DNA from: Streptococcus sp. 121
GTDB taxonomy: Bacteria > Bacillota > Bacilli > Lactobacillales > Streptococcaceae
Reading direction: 5' to 3'
Assembly: GCF_016458205.1 (NCBI RefSeq)
Contig: NZ_JAEMED010000015.1
Span: 1 to 40,967 of the forward strand
DNA: 40,967 nt
Under the pieces are notes generated by a model. That model made no database searches. It was given only the letters and a program-made list of their open reading frames with translations, and was not told the DNA's origin. Shown here in pieces: positions 14,626 to 23,427 of the stretch. Within the stretch, counting starts at the first letter, position 1, and the number at the start of each line of letters is the position of its first letter. Both the position numbers and the translations under genes were made by a program.

Positions 14626-15639
14626 ACCCGTTGTGCTAGTTGATTTAAGGGTAAGCAAGTGAATATTTTAGACTGAAACCATTTTCGATCTGGCTTTGAT
14701 GAAGTAATATGGAATAAGTTAATAGGATGGCCTCTACTTTAAATTTTAAAGCATAGAGATTCCTGCATCTTAAATCCTCAATCCCAAACTGCTCTAAACT
14801 CGAAAATACCGTTTCAATAGGTTTACGCAGTCGTCCAATCTTATGATTTTCCAGTTTAGAGTAATCACTCATATTCTCTCTTAATTGAGTTATTAATCTG
14901 ATTCCACACCTTAATAAGTCATCTTTCAATGATCTAGTTACATATCCCTTGTCGCCATAAACAATCGAGAATGGGCTGGTAGTGAGTAGTTCATAAGCTA
15001 TTTGACTATCATGGATTGATGCTGGTGTGACTACATAATTGATTGGAAAACCGTTATCTCCAACTACTACGGAAAATTTAATACCATAGTAATGTTCTTG
15101 TTTTGTAGCGTTAAAGCCTATATTAGCTGTCGACTCAAGAAGTTTTGCTCGACAATTTCTAATTGGTTTACACAAAGCACAGGGAAAACTGTCAATAATA
15201 CCGAATTCACTGCTGTTGACGAGAGAATCTACAAAATAATAGCGCATCATCTGAATCACTTGAGAAAGATTTTGGCATATCCGGCAAAATCTAGATCGTT
15301 CAGGAAAACATTCAGGAAACAAGTTAGTACGAATTGCGCGATAAATAGCATTAGCTGATCTACAACCTTGTTGTAAAGCCCAAATGTAGCTAGAAATCAA
15401 GATAACATCTGGTTGAAGTTGCAAATGGACATTCTTACGAAAACGAACCGATTCTGGAACATATTTCTCGTATAGATCTGTCACTTTAACCAAAATTTTG
15501 TTGAAAACTACTTGTGTTTGTGATGGATTCGCGAGATAATGTACTTGGCTTTGCATATCATGTCCTCAATTCGTGGTGGTTTTGAGTTTATGATACGCAA
15601 AGTTTTTTATTATTTCCAGAATTAACTAGCACAACGGGT
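14626..15639 (-). mobile_element. IS982-family insertion sequence, complete
   Basis: A 1014-bp element. Terminal inverted repeats ACCCGTTGTGCTAGTT (14626-14641) and AACTAGCACAACGGGT (15624-15639) are perfect over 16 bp. A 7-bp target duplication AACTTGA flanks it (14619-14625 and 15640-15646). The ACCC end and length are typical of IS982. The intact transposase and perfect duplication point to a recent insertion between the type I toxin locus and ksgA. Confidence 0.95.
14645..15556 (-). CDS. IS982-family transposase
   Basis: A 303-aa DDE transposase that cuts and rejoins the ends of the surrounding element. Family features are IDSFPCALCKPIRNCRAK with the first catalytic Asp, then YYGIKFSVVVGDNGFPINYVVTPASIHDSQ, the region YGDKGYV with the second Asp, and the C-terminal RLRKPIETVFSSLEQFGIEDLRCR with the Glu. 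The frame is uninterrupted from end to end, so it may be active. It fills almost the whole element between the inverted repeats. Confidence 0.93.
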   Translation of the reverse strand: MQSQVHYLANPSQTQVVFNKILVKVTDLYEKYVPESVRFRKNVHLQLQPDVILISSYIWALQQGCRSANAIYRAIRTNLFPECFPERSRFCRICQNLSQVIQMMRYYFVDSLVNSSEFGIIDSFPCALCKPIRNCRAKLLESTANIGFNATKQEHYYGIKFSVVVGDNGFPINYVVTPASIHDSQIAYELLTTSPFSIVYGDKGYVTRSLKDDLLRCGIRLITQLRENMSDYSKLENHKIGRLRKPIETVFSSLEQFGIEDLRCRNLYALKFKVEAILLTYSILLHQSQIENGFSLKYSLAYP

Positions 15640-15699
15640 AACTTGAATTTACTGTTATATTAATTTTTGGAACTGAGAGAGGTAGTACGATTAACAAAT

Positions 15700-15736
15700 G
15701 GCTGTCAAACCTAACAAGGATTGATAGTCGTTTTTG
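15700..15736 (+). terminator. Isolated hairpin with T run
   Basis: GGCTGTCAA (15700-15708) pairs with TTGATAGTC (15721-15729) over 9 bp including two G-T pairs, then T5. It lies between the IS and the ksgA promoter, and what it terminates is not clear. Its GACTATCA/GACAGCC words echo the antitoxin RNA at 14251-14370, so it may be a relic of another such RNA. Confidence 0.45.
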
Positions 15737-15803
15737 GTTCGTCCTTAATGAAATGGGCTGTTTTAATTAGTATAGTATCCTGCCGATTATTTATTGGCTC
15801 TGT

Positions 15804-15832
15804 TTGGTTTGGATTGGAGAATAGGGTATAAT
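15804..15832 (+). promoter_or_regulatory. ksgA operon promoter
   Basis: TTGGTT (15804-15809), 17 bp, TATAAT (15827-15832). Transcription from here starts near 15839, which rules out the longer open frame that begins at 15794 as the true gene start. Confidence 0.65.
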
Positions 15833-15862
15833 AGTAGTAAAAGATTGAGATGGGATATAGAT

Positions 15863-16735
15863 ATGAGGATAGCAGATTATAGTGTGACGCGTGCTGTTTT
15901 GGAGCGTCATGGTTTTACCTTTAAGAAATCATTTGGGCAGAACTTTTTGACGGATACCAATATTTTGCAGAAAATTGTGGATACGGCTGAGTTGAGTAAG
16001 GAAGTGAATGTCATTGAAATCGGGCCAGGGATTGGGGCTTTAACCGAATTTTTGGCTGAACAAGCGGCTGAGGTGATGGCTTTTGAGATTGATGAGCGTT
16101 TGATTCCGATTTTGGGTGAAACCTTGGCAGACTTTGACAATGTTCAGGTGGTGCAGGCCGACATTCTCAAGGTAGATTTGGCGGAGCAGTTAAGCCGTTT
16201 CCGCAATCCAGACCTGCCTATTAAGGTTGTTGCTAATTTACCTTATTACATCACGACGCCGATTCTCATGCATCTCTTAGAAAGTGGCATTCCCTTTGCG
16301 GAATTTATTGTCATGATGCAAAAGGAAGTGGCGGATCGCATTTCGGCGCAGCCGGGGACCAAGGATTATGGCTCCCTGTCGGTCGCTGTCCAGTACTATA
16401 TGGAGGCCAAAGTGGCTTTCATTGTTCCGCGGACAGTTTTTGTTCCTGCGCCGAACGTCGATAGTGCAATTTTAAAAATGACACGTCTCCCTCAACCGGT
16501 CGTAGAAGTTTCAGATGAGGATTTTTACTTTAAATTGGTCAAGGCCAGTTTCCACCATCGTCGGAAGACACTCTGGAATAACCTGCAGGCTTATTTCGGC
16601 AAGGATCCAGAAACCAAAGACTGGCTTAACCGTTCTTTGGAAGCGGCTGGGATTGCGCCAAGCGTGAGGGGTGAAACCCTAGGCTTGGAAGAGTTTGCTA
16701 GCCTAGCGAGAGCGCTTGAAGAGCAGAAAGGATAA
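15863..16735 (+). CDS. ksgA: 16S rRNA dimethyladenosine transferase KsgA (RsmA)
   Basis: A 290-aa SAM-dependent enzyme that dimethylates two adjacent adenosines in the 3' hairpin of 16S rRNA during small-subunit maturation. SAM motif [16 protein letters not shown] is at about residue 54, the catalytic NLPYYIT at about 124, and the family's [11 protein letters not shown] at about 22. ATG 15863 is chosen because the -10 box lies at 15827-15832 and the family begins close to MRIADY; the SD is weak (GAGATGGGA). It heads a run of closely spaced genes through yhaM. Confidence 0.95.
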   Translation: MRIADYSVTRAVLERHGFTFKKSFGQNFLTDTNILQKIVDTAELSKEVNVIEIGPGIGALTEFLAEQAAEVMAFEIDERLIPILGETLADFDNVQVVQADILKVDLAEQLSRFRNPDLPIKVVANLPYYITTPILMHLLESGIPFAEFIVMMQKEVADRISAQPGTKDYGSLSVAVQYYMEAKVAFIVPRTVFVPAPNVDSAILKMTRLPQPVVEVSDEDFYFKLVKASFHHRRKTLWNNLQAYFGKDPETKDWLNRSLEAAGIAPSVRGETLGLEEFASLARALEEQKG

Positions 16736-16743
16736 GAAAGAAT

Positions 16744-17613
16744 TTGCAAGGACGCATTATTAAGGCCTTGGCTGGTTTCTACTATGTAGAAGCGGAAGGT
16801 CAGGTCTATCAAACCCGAGCTCGGGGAAATTTTCGGAAAAAAGGGCAGACTCCCTATGTAGGGGATTGGGTAGAATTTTCTGCAGAAGAGCAATCTGAGG
16901 GGTATATTTTAGCGATTTCAGAGCGTAAAAATGAGCTGGTTCGGCCACCGATTGTCAATATCGATCAGGCGGTTGTTCTGGTTTCTGTTCGGGAGCCGGA
17001 TTTGAATTTGAATCTGTTAGATCGGTTTCTAGTTTTACTGGAGCACAAGGGGATTTCCCCTATTATTTACTTGACAAAGACAGATTTGTTGGAGGATTCA
17101 GCGGAACTGGATTCTATCCGAGAGGTCTATACTGGTATTGGGTATCCCATGGTCAGTTGGCCAGAGGAGTTAGAGCCCTTGCTTCATGATAAGCTGACGG
17201 TCTTTATGGGTCAGACTGGGGTAGGGAAATCGACCTTGCTGAATCGTTTGGCTCCGGGTCTGGATTTGGAGACAGGAGAGATTTCCTCCAGTCTTGGTCG
17301 GGGTCGCCATACGACGCGGGCCGTAACCCTTTATGATCTCTTTGGAGGTAAGATTGCGGATACTCCAGGTTTCTCTTCTCTTGACTATGAAATTAGTCAG
17401 CCAGAAGATTTAAACAATGCCTTTCCGGAAATTCGAAGGTTCAGCCATGACTGTAAATTCCGGACCTGTACCCATCGCCACGAACCGTCTTGTGCTGTCA
17501 AGCCGGCTGTAGAGGAAGGTGCGATTGCGACCTTCCGCTTTGACAATTACTTGCAGCTCCTGAGTGAAGTGGAGCAGCGCCGTGAGACCTACAAAAAGGG
17601 AGGAAAAAAATGA
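16744..17613 (+). CDS. rsgA: Ribosome small subunit GTPase RsgA
   Basis: A 289-aa circularly permuted GTPase that assists late 30S assembly. An N-terminal OB-fold ([21 protein letters not shown]) precedes the GTPase domain with G4 YLTKTDL (about 112), G1 GQTGVGKS (about 157) and G3 DTPGF (about 206), the permuted order typical of RsgA. The C-terminal zinc knuckle is [14 protein letters not shown] (about 236). The start is TTG at 16744, 8 bp after the ksgA stop, agreeing with the usual MQGRI N-terminus. Its stop overlaps the rpe start (ATGA). Confidence 0.95.
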   Translation: MQGRIIKALAGFYYVEAEGQVYQTRARGNFRKKGQTPYVGDWVEFSAEEQSEGYILAISERKNELVRPPIVNIDQAVVLVSVREPDLNLNLLDRFLVLLEHKGISPIIYLTKTDLLEDSAELDSIREVYTGIGYPMVSWPEELEPLLHDKLTVFMGQTGVGKSTLLNRLAPGLDLETGEISSSLGRGRHTTRAVTLYDLFGGKIADTPGFSSLDYEISQPEDLNNAFPEIRRFSHDCKFRTCTHRHEPSCAVKPAVEEGAIATFRFDNYLQLLSEVEQRRETYKKGGKK

Positions 17614-18275
17614 GAAAGTTTTATATTGCCCCATCGATTCTAAGTGCGGATTATGCCAATTTTGAAACAGAGATGAAGCGGATTGAGGCGACAGGCGCAC
17701 AGTATGTCCATATTGACATTATGGACGGGCACTTTGTTCCCAACATCAGTTTCGGAGCCGGAGTGGTGGCTAGCCTTCGTCGGCACAGCCAACTCGTTTT
17801 TGATTGCCACCTGATGGTAAGCAACCCGGAGAGTCATCTGGAGGAGTTTGCGCGTGCGGGAGCGGATATCATCAGCATTCATGTGGAGGCAACTCCCCAT
17901 ATTCATGGTGCCTTGCAACGAATCCGGAAATTGGGGATGAAGGCCAGTGTGGTTATGAATCCTGGAACACCGGTTTCAGCCATCGAACATGTGCTGGGCT
18001 TGGTCGATCAAGTCTTGGTCATGACGGTTAATCCTGGTTTTGGAGGTCAAGCCTTTCTGCCGGAGACTTTGGAGAAGATTAGCCAGTTGGCAGCCTTGCG
18101 TGAGGCTAAAGGCCTAGACTTTGACATTGAAGTGGATGGTGGTATTGATGACAAGACGATTGGACTAGCGGCAGAGGCAGGAGCCAATGTCTTTGTAGCG
18201 GGTAGTTACTTATTTAACGGGGGTCTGGAAGAGGGGATGGACAAGCTCCGCCAGACGTTACGTGTAAATGACTAA
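17610..18275 (+). CDS. rpe: Ribulose-phosphate 3-epimerase
   Basis: A 221-aa TIM-barrel enzyme that interconverts ribulose 5-phosphate and xylulose 5-phosphate in the pentose phosphate pathway. Motifs are [11 protein letters not shown] at the N-terminus, [12 protein letters not shown] (metal-binding His and catalytic Asp, about 33-44), VNPGFGGQ (phosphate loop, about 140) and IEVDGGI (second catalytic Asp, about 172). It overlaps rsgA by 4 bp and thiN by 8 bp, so translation is coupled. Confidence 0.96.
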   Translation: MRKFYIAPSILSADYANFETEMKRIEATGAQYVHIDIMDGHFVPNISFGAGVVASLRRHSQLVFDCHLMVSNPESHLEEFARAGADIISIHVEATPHIHGALQRIRKLGMKASVVMNPGTPVSAIEHVLGLVDQVLVMTVNPGFGGQAFLPETLEKISQLAALREAKGLDFDIEVDGGIDDKTIGLAAEAGANVFVAGSYLFNGGLEEGMDKLRQTLRVND

Positions 18276-18903
18276 GATTGTAATTGTCGCAGGAGGGCCT
18301 CCAGGGCTCTCTTTGCCACTTGAGAACCAGGTGACCATTGGGGTTGACCGGGGTTGTTTAACCGTATTGGAAGCAGGATTATCACTTGATTGGGCTGTTG
18401 GTGATTTTGATTCGGTGACGATTGAAGAGCGGAACCGCATTGTTGAGCATGCCCAGCATGTAGTGGAGTTGGCAGCAGAGAAGAATGATACCGATTTAGA
18501 AGTAGCCCTTCGGGTGGTGCTGGAACATTTTCCGCAGGGAGAAGTAACGGTTTATGGGGCCTTGGGAGGCCGCTTGGACCATAGTTTGGCCAATTTGTTT
18601 TGGCCGAGTCAGGCAGAATTCGCTCCTCTCCTAGATCGGGTTCAGCTGGTGGACGACCAGAATCGGGTCCTATACCGCGGTCCTGGCTGGCAGACCGTGG
18701 CGCCCCTAGTTGGATTCACCTATGTTTCCTTCATGGTGGAACCGGATAGCCCTTTTGAGATAGAGGGAGCTCGGTATCTGCTTAATGCCTCTAATTATTT
18801 TTATAAAAAAATTTATGGATCAAATGAGTTCTTAGACCGTCCGATTCGTCTGCGGGTGGAAAAGGGCTATGCTATTATCATCTATTCACGGGACAGGAGG
18901 TGA
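18268..18903 (+). CDS. thiN: Thiamine pyrophosphokinase
   Basis: A 211-aa enzyme that transfers pyrophosphate from ATP to thiamine, giving thiamine diphosphate. Family signatures are GVDRGC (about 26), WAVGDFDSV (about 47), the acidic KNDTDLEVAL (about 73), and GALGGRLDHSLANL (about 96) at the substrate site; the C-terminal half is the all-beta thiamine-binding domain. No thiamine riboswitch precedes it; it is driven from ksgA as part of the overlapping operon. Confidence 0.93.
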   Translation: MTKIVIVAGGPPGLSLPLENQVTIGVDRGCLTVLEAGLSLDWAVGDFDSVTIEERNRIVEHAQHVVELAAEKNDTDLEVALRVVLEHFPQGEVTVYGALGGRLDHSLANLFWPSQAEFAPLLDRVQLVDDQNRVLYRGPGWQTVAPLVGFTYVSFMVEPDSPFEIEGARYLLNASNYFYKKIYGSNEFLDRPIRLRVEKGYAIIIYSRDRR

Positions 18904-18906
18904 ACC

Positions 18907-20157
18907 ATGGAGCTGGTGCTGATACTATTAGGAATTGTGAATATTTTCTTGGGCTACCAGCTTTATCAAGCGCTGCAGCGGGGGCGTGAGGAGGAAAAGC
19001 GGGAATGGGATAACCACATTGACCGCTTGTCGGACCAATTAGATTTTCGTTTTACGGAGTTGGCCAAGGATGCCCAGGTACGTGAAGGTAAGTTGGAATT
19101 GCAGCTGACCGACCGTCTGGTTAGTCAGCAAGCCAACATCCAGGAAGAAATGCAGGACTTGCGAGCGGAGGTTCGGACCAGTCTGGCTCAAAATAGGGAG
19201 CAGACGGAGCAAGGAATGCGTCGCTTGCAGGAGTCTAATGAAGCCTGCTTAGAGGCTATGCGGCAAACCGTGGAAGAGAAATTGGAAACGACTCTGCAAA
19301 GTCGCTTGCGCACTTCTTTTGAAACCGTCTCCCAGCAGTTGGAGAGTGTGAATAAAGGCTTGGGTGAGATGCGGACTGTGGCTCAAGATGTGGGCAACCT
19401 TAACAAGGTCCTCTCTGGCAGTAAGAGTCGGGGAATTCTAGGGGAGATCCAGCTGGGTCAAATCTTAGAAGATATGTTGGCGCCGCATCAATATGAGCGG
19501 GAGTTTGCCTTAGTACCAGAATCACGAAATCGGGTGGAATACGCGATTAAGTTTCCAGGACCGTCCGGGAAGGAGGTCTACTTACCTATTGATGCCAAAT
19601 TCCCTCTGGAATCCTTTTACCGTCTGGAAGAGGCTTTTGACCAAGGTGACAAGGAGGCGGTGGCCCAGGCACGTAAGGACTTGTTGCGGGCGGTCAAGGG
19701 ATTTGCGCGTGACATCAAAACAAAATACATTGCGCCACCGCGAACCACAGACTTTGGGATCCTCTTTCTACCAACGGAGGCCCTTTATGCAGAGCTGGTT
19801 CGAGATCCACTCTTTCTGGATCAGTTGCGCAAGGAAGAACAGGTGGTTCTGGCTGGACCATCGACCTTGGCAGCCCTGCTCAATTCGCTAGCTGTTGGAT
19901 TCAAGACCCTTCACCTACAGCGCAACGCAGAGGATATCAGCCAAGTCCTGGCTGCGGTCAAAAAGGAATTTCAAAACTTTGGCCGGGTCTTGGACAAAAC
20001 CCAAGAACAACTGCGCACCGCAAGCGGCAGTCTAGACCAATTGATAGGAGTCCGCAGCAGAGCCATTGAGCGCAGCTTGCGGCAGATTGAGTTAGAAGAA
20101 GAACTAGACCTTGCCAAATTGCTCTCATGGACAGAGGAGGGAAAACATGAAAATTAA
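18907..20157 (+). CDS. rmuC: RmuC-family DNA recombination protein
   Basis: A 416-aa protein with an N-terminal membrane helix (residues 2-20), a long coiled coil (about 25-150) and the RmuC domain (about 165-370), which contains GSKSRGILGEIQLGQILED and LPIDAKFPLESFYRLEEA and is related to PD-(D/E)xK nucleases. RmuC proteins limit inversions at short inverted repeats in E. coli; the biochemical role is unsettled. SD AGGAGG lies 6 bp before ATG, and 3 bp separate it from thiN. Its last 11 bp overlap yhaM. Confidence 0.9.
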   Translation: MELVLILLGIVNIFLGYQLYQALQRGREEEKREWDNHIDRLSDQLDFRFTELAKDAQVREGKLELQLTDRLVSQQANIQEEMQDLRAEVRTSLAQNREQTEQGMRRLQESNEACLEAMRQTVEEKLETTLQSRLRTSFETVSQQLESVNKGLGEMRTVAQDVGNLNKVLSGSKSRGILGEIQLGQILEDMLAPHQYEREFALVPESRNRVEYAIKFPGPSGKEVYLPIDAKFPLESFYRLEEAFDQGDKEAVAQARKDLLRAVKGFARDIKTKYIAPPRTTDFGILFLPTEALYAELVRDPLFLDQLRKEEQVVLAGPSTLAALLNSLAVGFKTLHLQRNAEDISQVLAAVKKEFQNFGRVLDKTQEQLRTASGSLDQLIGVRSRAIERSLRQIELEEELDLAKLLSWTEEGKHEN

Positions 20158-21091
20158 TCAAATGAAAAAAGATGAATTCTTTGAAGGATTTTATCTCATT
20201 AAAAAGGCAGATTTAAGACAGACTCGGGCTGGAAAAAATTACTTGGCTTTCACTTTTCAAGATAATACAGGGGAGATTGAAGGCAAGCTTTGGGATGCTC
20301 AAGAGAAAAATGTGGAAGATTTTCAAGCTGGACGCGTGATTTTTATGCGTGGACGGCGGGAAGTTTACAACAATACTCCACAAGTTAATCAGCTTTCGAT
20401 CCGTCTAGCTAGGGCTGGTGAACCAACAGATCCGGCTCTCTACAAGGAAGAACCACCGGTAGACCCGGTCCAATTACGGGAGTATGTTTCGGAATGCATC
20501 TTCCAAATTGAAAATCCAGTCTGGCAACGCGTGGTTCGGGCTCTTTTTCAAAAGTATGACCAAGCCTTCTATACCTATCCAGCAGCTAAGACCAATCACC
20601 ATGCTTTTGAAACAGGGTTAGCTTTTCACACAGTAACCATGCTGCGGCTGGCCCAGTCTATTGTTCAGATCTACCCTCAACTAAATTTGAGTTTACTGAT
20701 TTCGGGCATTCTCCTACATGACTTAGCCAAGGTGCTTGAGTTGACAGGCCCAGACCATACTGAGTACACTGTACGCGGGAATTTGATTGGCCATATTGCC
20801 TTGATTGATGAAGAAATCACCAAGGTCTTGGTGGAGTTAGGTATCGACGATGAAAAGGAAGATGTTGTTCTTCTTCGCCATGTGGTCCTCAGCCACCATG
20901 GCTTGTTGGAATACGGTAGCCCGGTCCGACCACAGGTCATGGAAGCTGAAGTTATCCATATGATTGATAACATGGACGCCAGCATGATGATGATGACAAG
21001 CGCTTTAGACAAGGTAGGTCCTGGTGAAATGACTGCTCGTATTTTTGCTTTGGACAACCGAAACTTTTATAAACCGCTATTGGAAGACTAG
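20147..21091 (+). CDS. yhaM: 3'-5' exoribonuclease YhaM (Cbf1)
   Basis: A 314-aa RNase with an N-terminal OB-fold nucleic-acid domain (about 20-100, YLAFTFQDNTGEIEGKLWD) and a metal-dependent HD domain: HHAFETGLAFHTVTML (about 150), LLHDLAKV (about 188) and HHGLLEYGS (about 262). It trims RNA 3' ends; in S. pneumoniae Cbf1 shortens terminator tails. The start is ATG 20147, supported by SD GGAGGG (20136-20141) and overlap with the end of rmuC; the in-frame TTG at 20111 is far inside rmuC without SD. About 250 bp with no clear gene follow. Confidence 0.94.
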   Translation: MKINQMKKDEFFEGFYLIKKADLRQTRAGKNYLAFTFQDNTGEIEGKLWDAQEKNVEDFQAGRVIFMRGRREVYNNTPQVNQLSIRLARAGEPTDPALYKEEPPVDPVQLREYVSECIFQIENPVWQRVVRALFQKYDQAFYTYPAAKTNHHAFETGLAFHTVTMLRLAQSIVQIYPQLNLSLLISGILLHDLAKVLELTGPDHTEYTVRGNLIGHIALIDEEITKVLVELGIDDEKEDVVLLRHVVLSHHGLLEYGSPVRPQVMEAEVIHMIDNMDASMMMMTSALDKVGPGEMTARIFALDNRNFYKPLLED

Positions 21092-21277
21092 CCCAGACGA
21101 AGTGGGGTTTAGGCAGAGCAGTGGTGGGACGGATGGTGATACCTGTCAAAGATTGTTCTTGGATTTCGGTTCATTCTTGGGAAATGCGTGAATTCCGAAG
21201 GTTGCTAGAGGAAAATGAGCGAAGTTTTCAATTTATTCTTCTTCTGAGCCTCCTGAAAGACCAGAGGAAATGAAAAA

Positions 21278-21311
21278 AAGCCGAACGTTTTTACATGTTA
21301 TGTGATATAAT
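21278..21311 (+). promoter_or_regulatory. purR promoter with PUR-box-like site
   Basis: TATAAT (21306-21311) lies 32 bp before the purR start. AAGCCGAACGTT (21279-21290) contains the CCGAAC core of the streptococcal/lactococcal PurR box AWWWCCGAACWWT with two mismatches, at the place of the -35 box, which is otherwise poor. This suggests PurR regulates its own gene. Confidence 0.5.
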
Positions 21312-21342
21312 TGTAAAAAACAAGAAAAAATAGGTTGAAGAA

Positions 21343-22179
21343 ATGAAATTAAGAAGAAGTGAGCGGATGGTTGTGATCTCCAACTATTTGATTAACCATC
21401 CGTATGAGTTGACTGGTCTTAATACATTTGCGTCCAAGTATCAAACGGCTAAATCTTCTATTTCTGAAGATATTGTGATCATTAAGCGGGCCTTTGAAGA
21501 AATGGAAGTTGGTCATATCGAGACCATCACAGGTGCTGGCGGGGGTGTCATTTTCAAGCCTTCCATTTCTAAAGAAGAGAGTCTCCAGATTGGAGAAGAG
21601 TTGCGGGAGCAATTATCAGCCAGTGATCGGATTTTACCGGGAGGTTATATTTACCTGTCCGATCTATTGAGCAACCCAATATTGTTGAAGAGCATTGGTC
21701 GTATTATCGCCAAGGCCTTTCAAGATGAGCCCATTGATGCAGTGATGACCGTAGCGACCAAAGGGGTTCCCTTGGCCAATGCGGTAGCCAACGTCCTGAA
21801 CGTACCCTTTGTCATTGTCCGGCGGGACTTGAAAATTACGGAAGGTTCGACGGTCAGCGTCAATTATGCGTCTGGTTCTAGCTCACGGATTGAAAAGATG
21901 TTTCTTTCCAAGCGGAGCTTGCCGGCTGGCAGCCGGGTGCTGATTGTGGATGACTTCCTCAAAGGCGGCGGAACCATTCGTGGGATGATTAGCCTTTTGG
22001 ATGAGTTTGATTCCAGCTTGGCAGGTGTTGCCGTTTTTGCTGACAATGCCCAAGAGAAGCGTGAAGCTTTTGATTACCGCTCCCTCTTACGGGTGACCAA
22101 GATTGACGTGGATGCGATGCAGGTAGATGTTGAACTTGGAAATATTTTTACAGAAAGTACGAATGAGGTTACAGAGTGA
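21343..22179 (+). CDS. purR: Purine operon regulator PurR
   Basis: A 278-aa transcription factor of the Gram-positive PurR family. An N-terminal winged helix (about 1-75) precedes a phosphoribosyltransferase-fold domain whose PRPP-binding loop is VLIVDDFLKGGGT (about 203-215), with VATKGVPLANAVA (about 145). In this family PRPP acts as the signal and the enzyme activity is lost. In Lactococcus and streptococci PurR acts at PurBoxes upstream of purine genes. A PUR-box-like motif lies at its own promoter. Its stop overlaps the next gene's GTG. Confidence 0.95.
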   Translation: MKLRRSERMVVISNYLINHPYELTGLNTFASKYQTAKSSISEDIVIIKRAFEEMEVGHIETITGAGGGVIFKPSISKEESLQIGEELREQLSASDRILPGGYIYLSDLLSNPILLKSIGRIIAKAFQDEPIDAVMTVATKGVPLANAVANVLNVPFVIVRRDLKITEGSTVSVNYASGSSSRIEKMFLSKRSLPAGSRVLIVDDFLKGGGTIRGMISLLDEFDSSLAGVAVFADNAQEKREAFDYRSLLRVTKIDVDAMQVDVELGNIFTESTNEVTE

Positions 22180-22754
22180 AGCAGTTTTTAGATCGGTTTG
22201 ACCAGAGCTCCATTTGGGTGCGCATATTTATTTTGGCCCTCTTGATGCTGGTCTTGATGATGGGCTTAGCAGTTGCACGCAGCATGCAGCGAGGTCAACA
22301 ATCCCAAACAAGAATCACAGCACCTTCTTCCTCTTCCTCTTCCTCTTCTTCTAGCAGCAAATCGCCAGAAGAAGAAGCCTTTGAAGAGGCAGAAGATCTT
22401 GTAAAAAAAGTTGAAGAAGAGCAGAATGAGGGAAACCTACGTGCGGCTAAGGAAAAGGTTGATGCTCTTCCAGACGGAGATCGGAAAAATGACTTGAACA
22501 ATCGGTTGCAAGCTGTCGCGACTGCCTTGGGCTTGGATCTTCAAACCTTGAGTTCTTCCTCAAGTTCACAAGAGGCAGCCCCAGCGCCTTCTTCCGCCGC
22601 GCCAGTTGCGCCGGCAGCGCCAGCGGCTAGCCAGGTAACCACCTATGTGGAGCAACCGCAGCCAGCTTACTCTGTTCCAACCTATGAGACACCGCAACCG
22701 GTGGTTCCGGCAACGGAGAGTACGGTGACAGGTGAAAGCACTGTTATAGAATAG
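22176..22754 (+). CDS. Ser/Pro/Ala-rich single-pass membrane protein
   Basis: A 192-aa protein of unknown function. One membrane helix at about residues 15-36 is followed by a poly-Ser tract (about 50-62), a short acidic coiled-coil region (EEEAFEEAEDLVKKVEEEQNEGNLRAAKEKVDAL, given here in part), a second Ser tract and a long Ala/Pro/Thr-rich tail. The poly-Ser codons are a run of TCT/TCC, a likely site of length variation. The start is GTG overlapping the purR stop (GTGA), so the two are translationally coupled; a terminator follows. Confidence 0.7.
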   Translation: MKQFLDRFDQSSIWVRIFILALLMLVLMMGLAVARSMQRGQQSQTRITAPSSSSSSSSSSSKSPEEEAFEEAEDLVKKVEEEQNEGNLRAAKEKVDALPDGDRKNDLNNRLQAVATALGLDLQTLSSSSSSQEAAPAPSSAAPVAPAAPAASQVTTYVEQPQPAYSVPTYETPQPVVPATESTVTGESTVIE

Positions 22755-22762
22755 GGAACAAG

Positions 22763-22798
22763 ACTAGCTCTTTTGATGTCAGAGGAGCTAGTTTTTTT
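22763..22798 (+). terminator. Terminator of the purR operon
   Basis: ACTAGCTC (22763-22770) and GAGCTAGT (22785-22792) form an 8-bp stem followed by T7. Confidence 0.85.
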
Positions 22799-22832
22799 GC
22801 GCTTTTTCTTTCTATTTTTATCAAAAAAACAA

Positions 22833-22861
22833 TTGACAGAAGCGGAAGGATTTGCTACTAT
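22833..22861 (+). promoter_or_regulatory. rpsL-rpsG promoter
   Basis: TTGACA (22833-22838), 17 bp, TACTAT (22856-22861). The start near 22868 leaves a leader of about 128 nt. Confidence 0.85.
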
Positions 22862-22867
22862 AGTTGA

Positions 22868-22985
22868 CGGTACTTTTTACTTTTGGTCTCTCAAAAGTGT
22901 ACAGAGACGTGCTGACAAATGTTGCAAAAGTACACCGTCTCAGGGCTGTCACCGGTGCCTGATATCCAAAAATAAAAAATTACAG
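22868..22985 (+). promoter_or_regulatory. Structured rpsL leader, possible r-protein autoregulation site
   Basis: ACGGTACTTTT (from 22867) can pair at long range with AAAAGTACACCGT (about 22927-22940), closing a domain that holds a local ACTTTTG/CAAAAGT hairpin (about 22878-22898) and a TCTCT/AGAGA pairing. The two foldings compete for the same bases. No T-run terminator is present, so control would act on translation or RNA stability. The role is inferred. Confidence 0.4.
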
Positions 22986-22995
22986 GAGAATGTAG

Positions 22996-23409
22996 ATGCC
23001 TACAATTAACCAATTGGTTCGCAAACCGCGTAAATCAAAAGTAGAAAAATCTAAATCACCAGCTTTGAACGTTGGTTACAACAGCTTGAAACGTGTTCCA
23101 ACTCGTGAAAACTCACCACAAAAACGTGGTGTTGCGACTCGTGTTGGTACCATGACACCTAAGAAACCGAACTCAGCTCTTCGTAAATTTGCTCGTGTAC
23201 GTTTGAGCAACTTGATTGAGGTGACTGCTTACATCCCAGGTATCGGACACAACTTGCAAGAACACAGCGTGGTGCTTATCCGTGGTGGACGTGTAAAGGA
23301 CCTTCCAGGGGTACGTTACCATATCGTCCGTGGTGCTTTGGATACAGCCGGTGTTAACGATCGTAAACAAGGTCGTTCTAAATACGGTACTAAACGTCCT
23401 AAAGGATAA
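22996..23409 (+). CDS. rpsL: 30S ribosomal protein S12
   Basis: A 137-aa S12, which lies at the decoding centre. Conserved blocks are [12 protein letters not shown] at the N-terminus, [17 protein letters not shown] containing the Lys of the streptomycin region (KPNS, about 56), and [17 protein letters not shown] (about 100). The residues at both classical streptomycin-resistance positions look wild type. It is the first gene of the str operon, 18 bp before rpsG, with SD CAGGAG. Confidence 0.98.
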   Translation: MPTINQLVRKPRKSKVEKSKSPALNVGYNSLKRVPTRENSPQKRGVATRVGTMTPKKPNSALRKFARVRLSNLIEVTAYIPGIGHNLQEHSVVLIRGGRVKDLPGVRYHIVRGALDTAGVNDRKQGRSKYGTKRPKG

Positions 23410-23427
23410 GAAGGGGGATAAGAGAGA

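Noticed and set aside
15794..15862. N-terminal extension of KsgA by 23 residues
   Set aside because: The extension begins upstream of the -10 box at 15827-15832 and has no family similarity; the conserved N-terminus starts at ATG 15863.
18200..18270. Thiamine (TPP) riboswitch before thiN
   Set aside because: thiN overlaps rpe, and no THI-box conserved segments are visible.
20111..20146. Longer YhaM start at TTG 20111
   Set aside because: It lies deep in rmuC without SD; ATG 20147 has a strong SD (GGAGGG) and the usual N-terminus.
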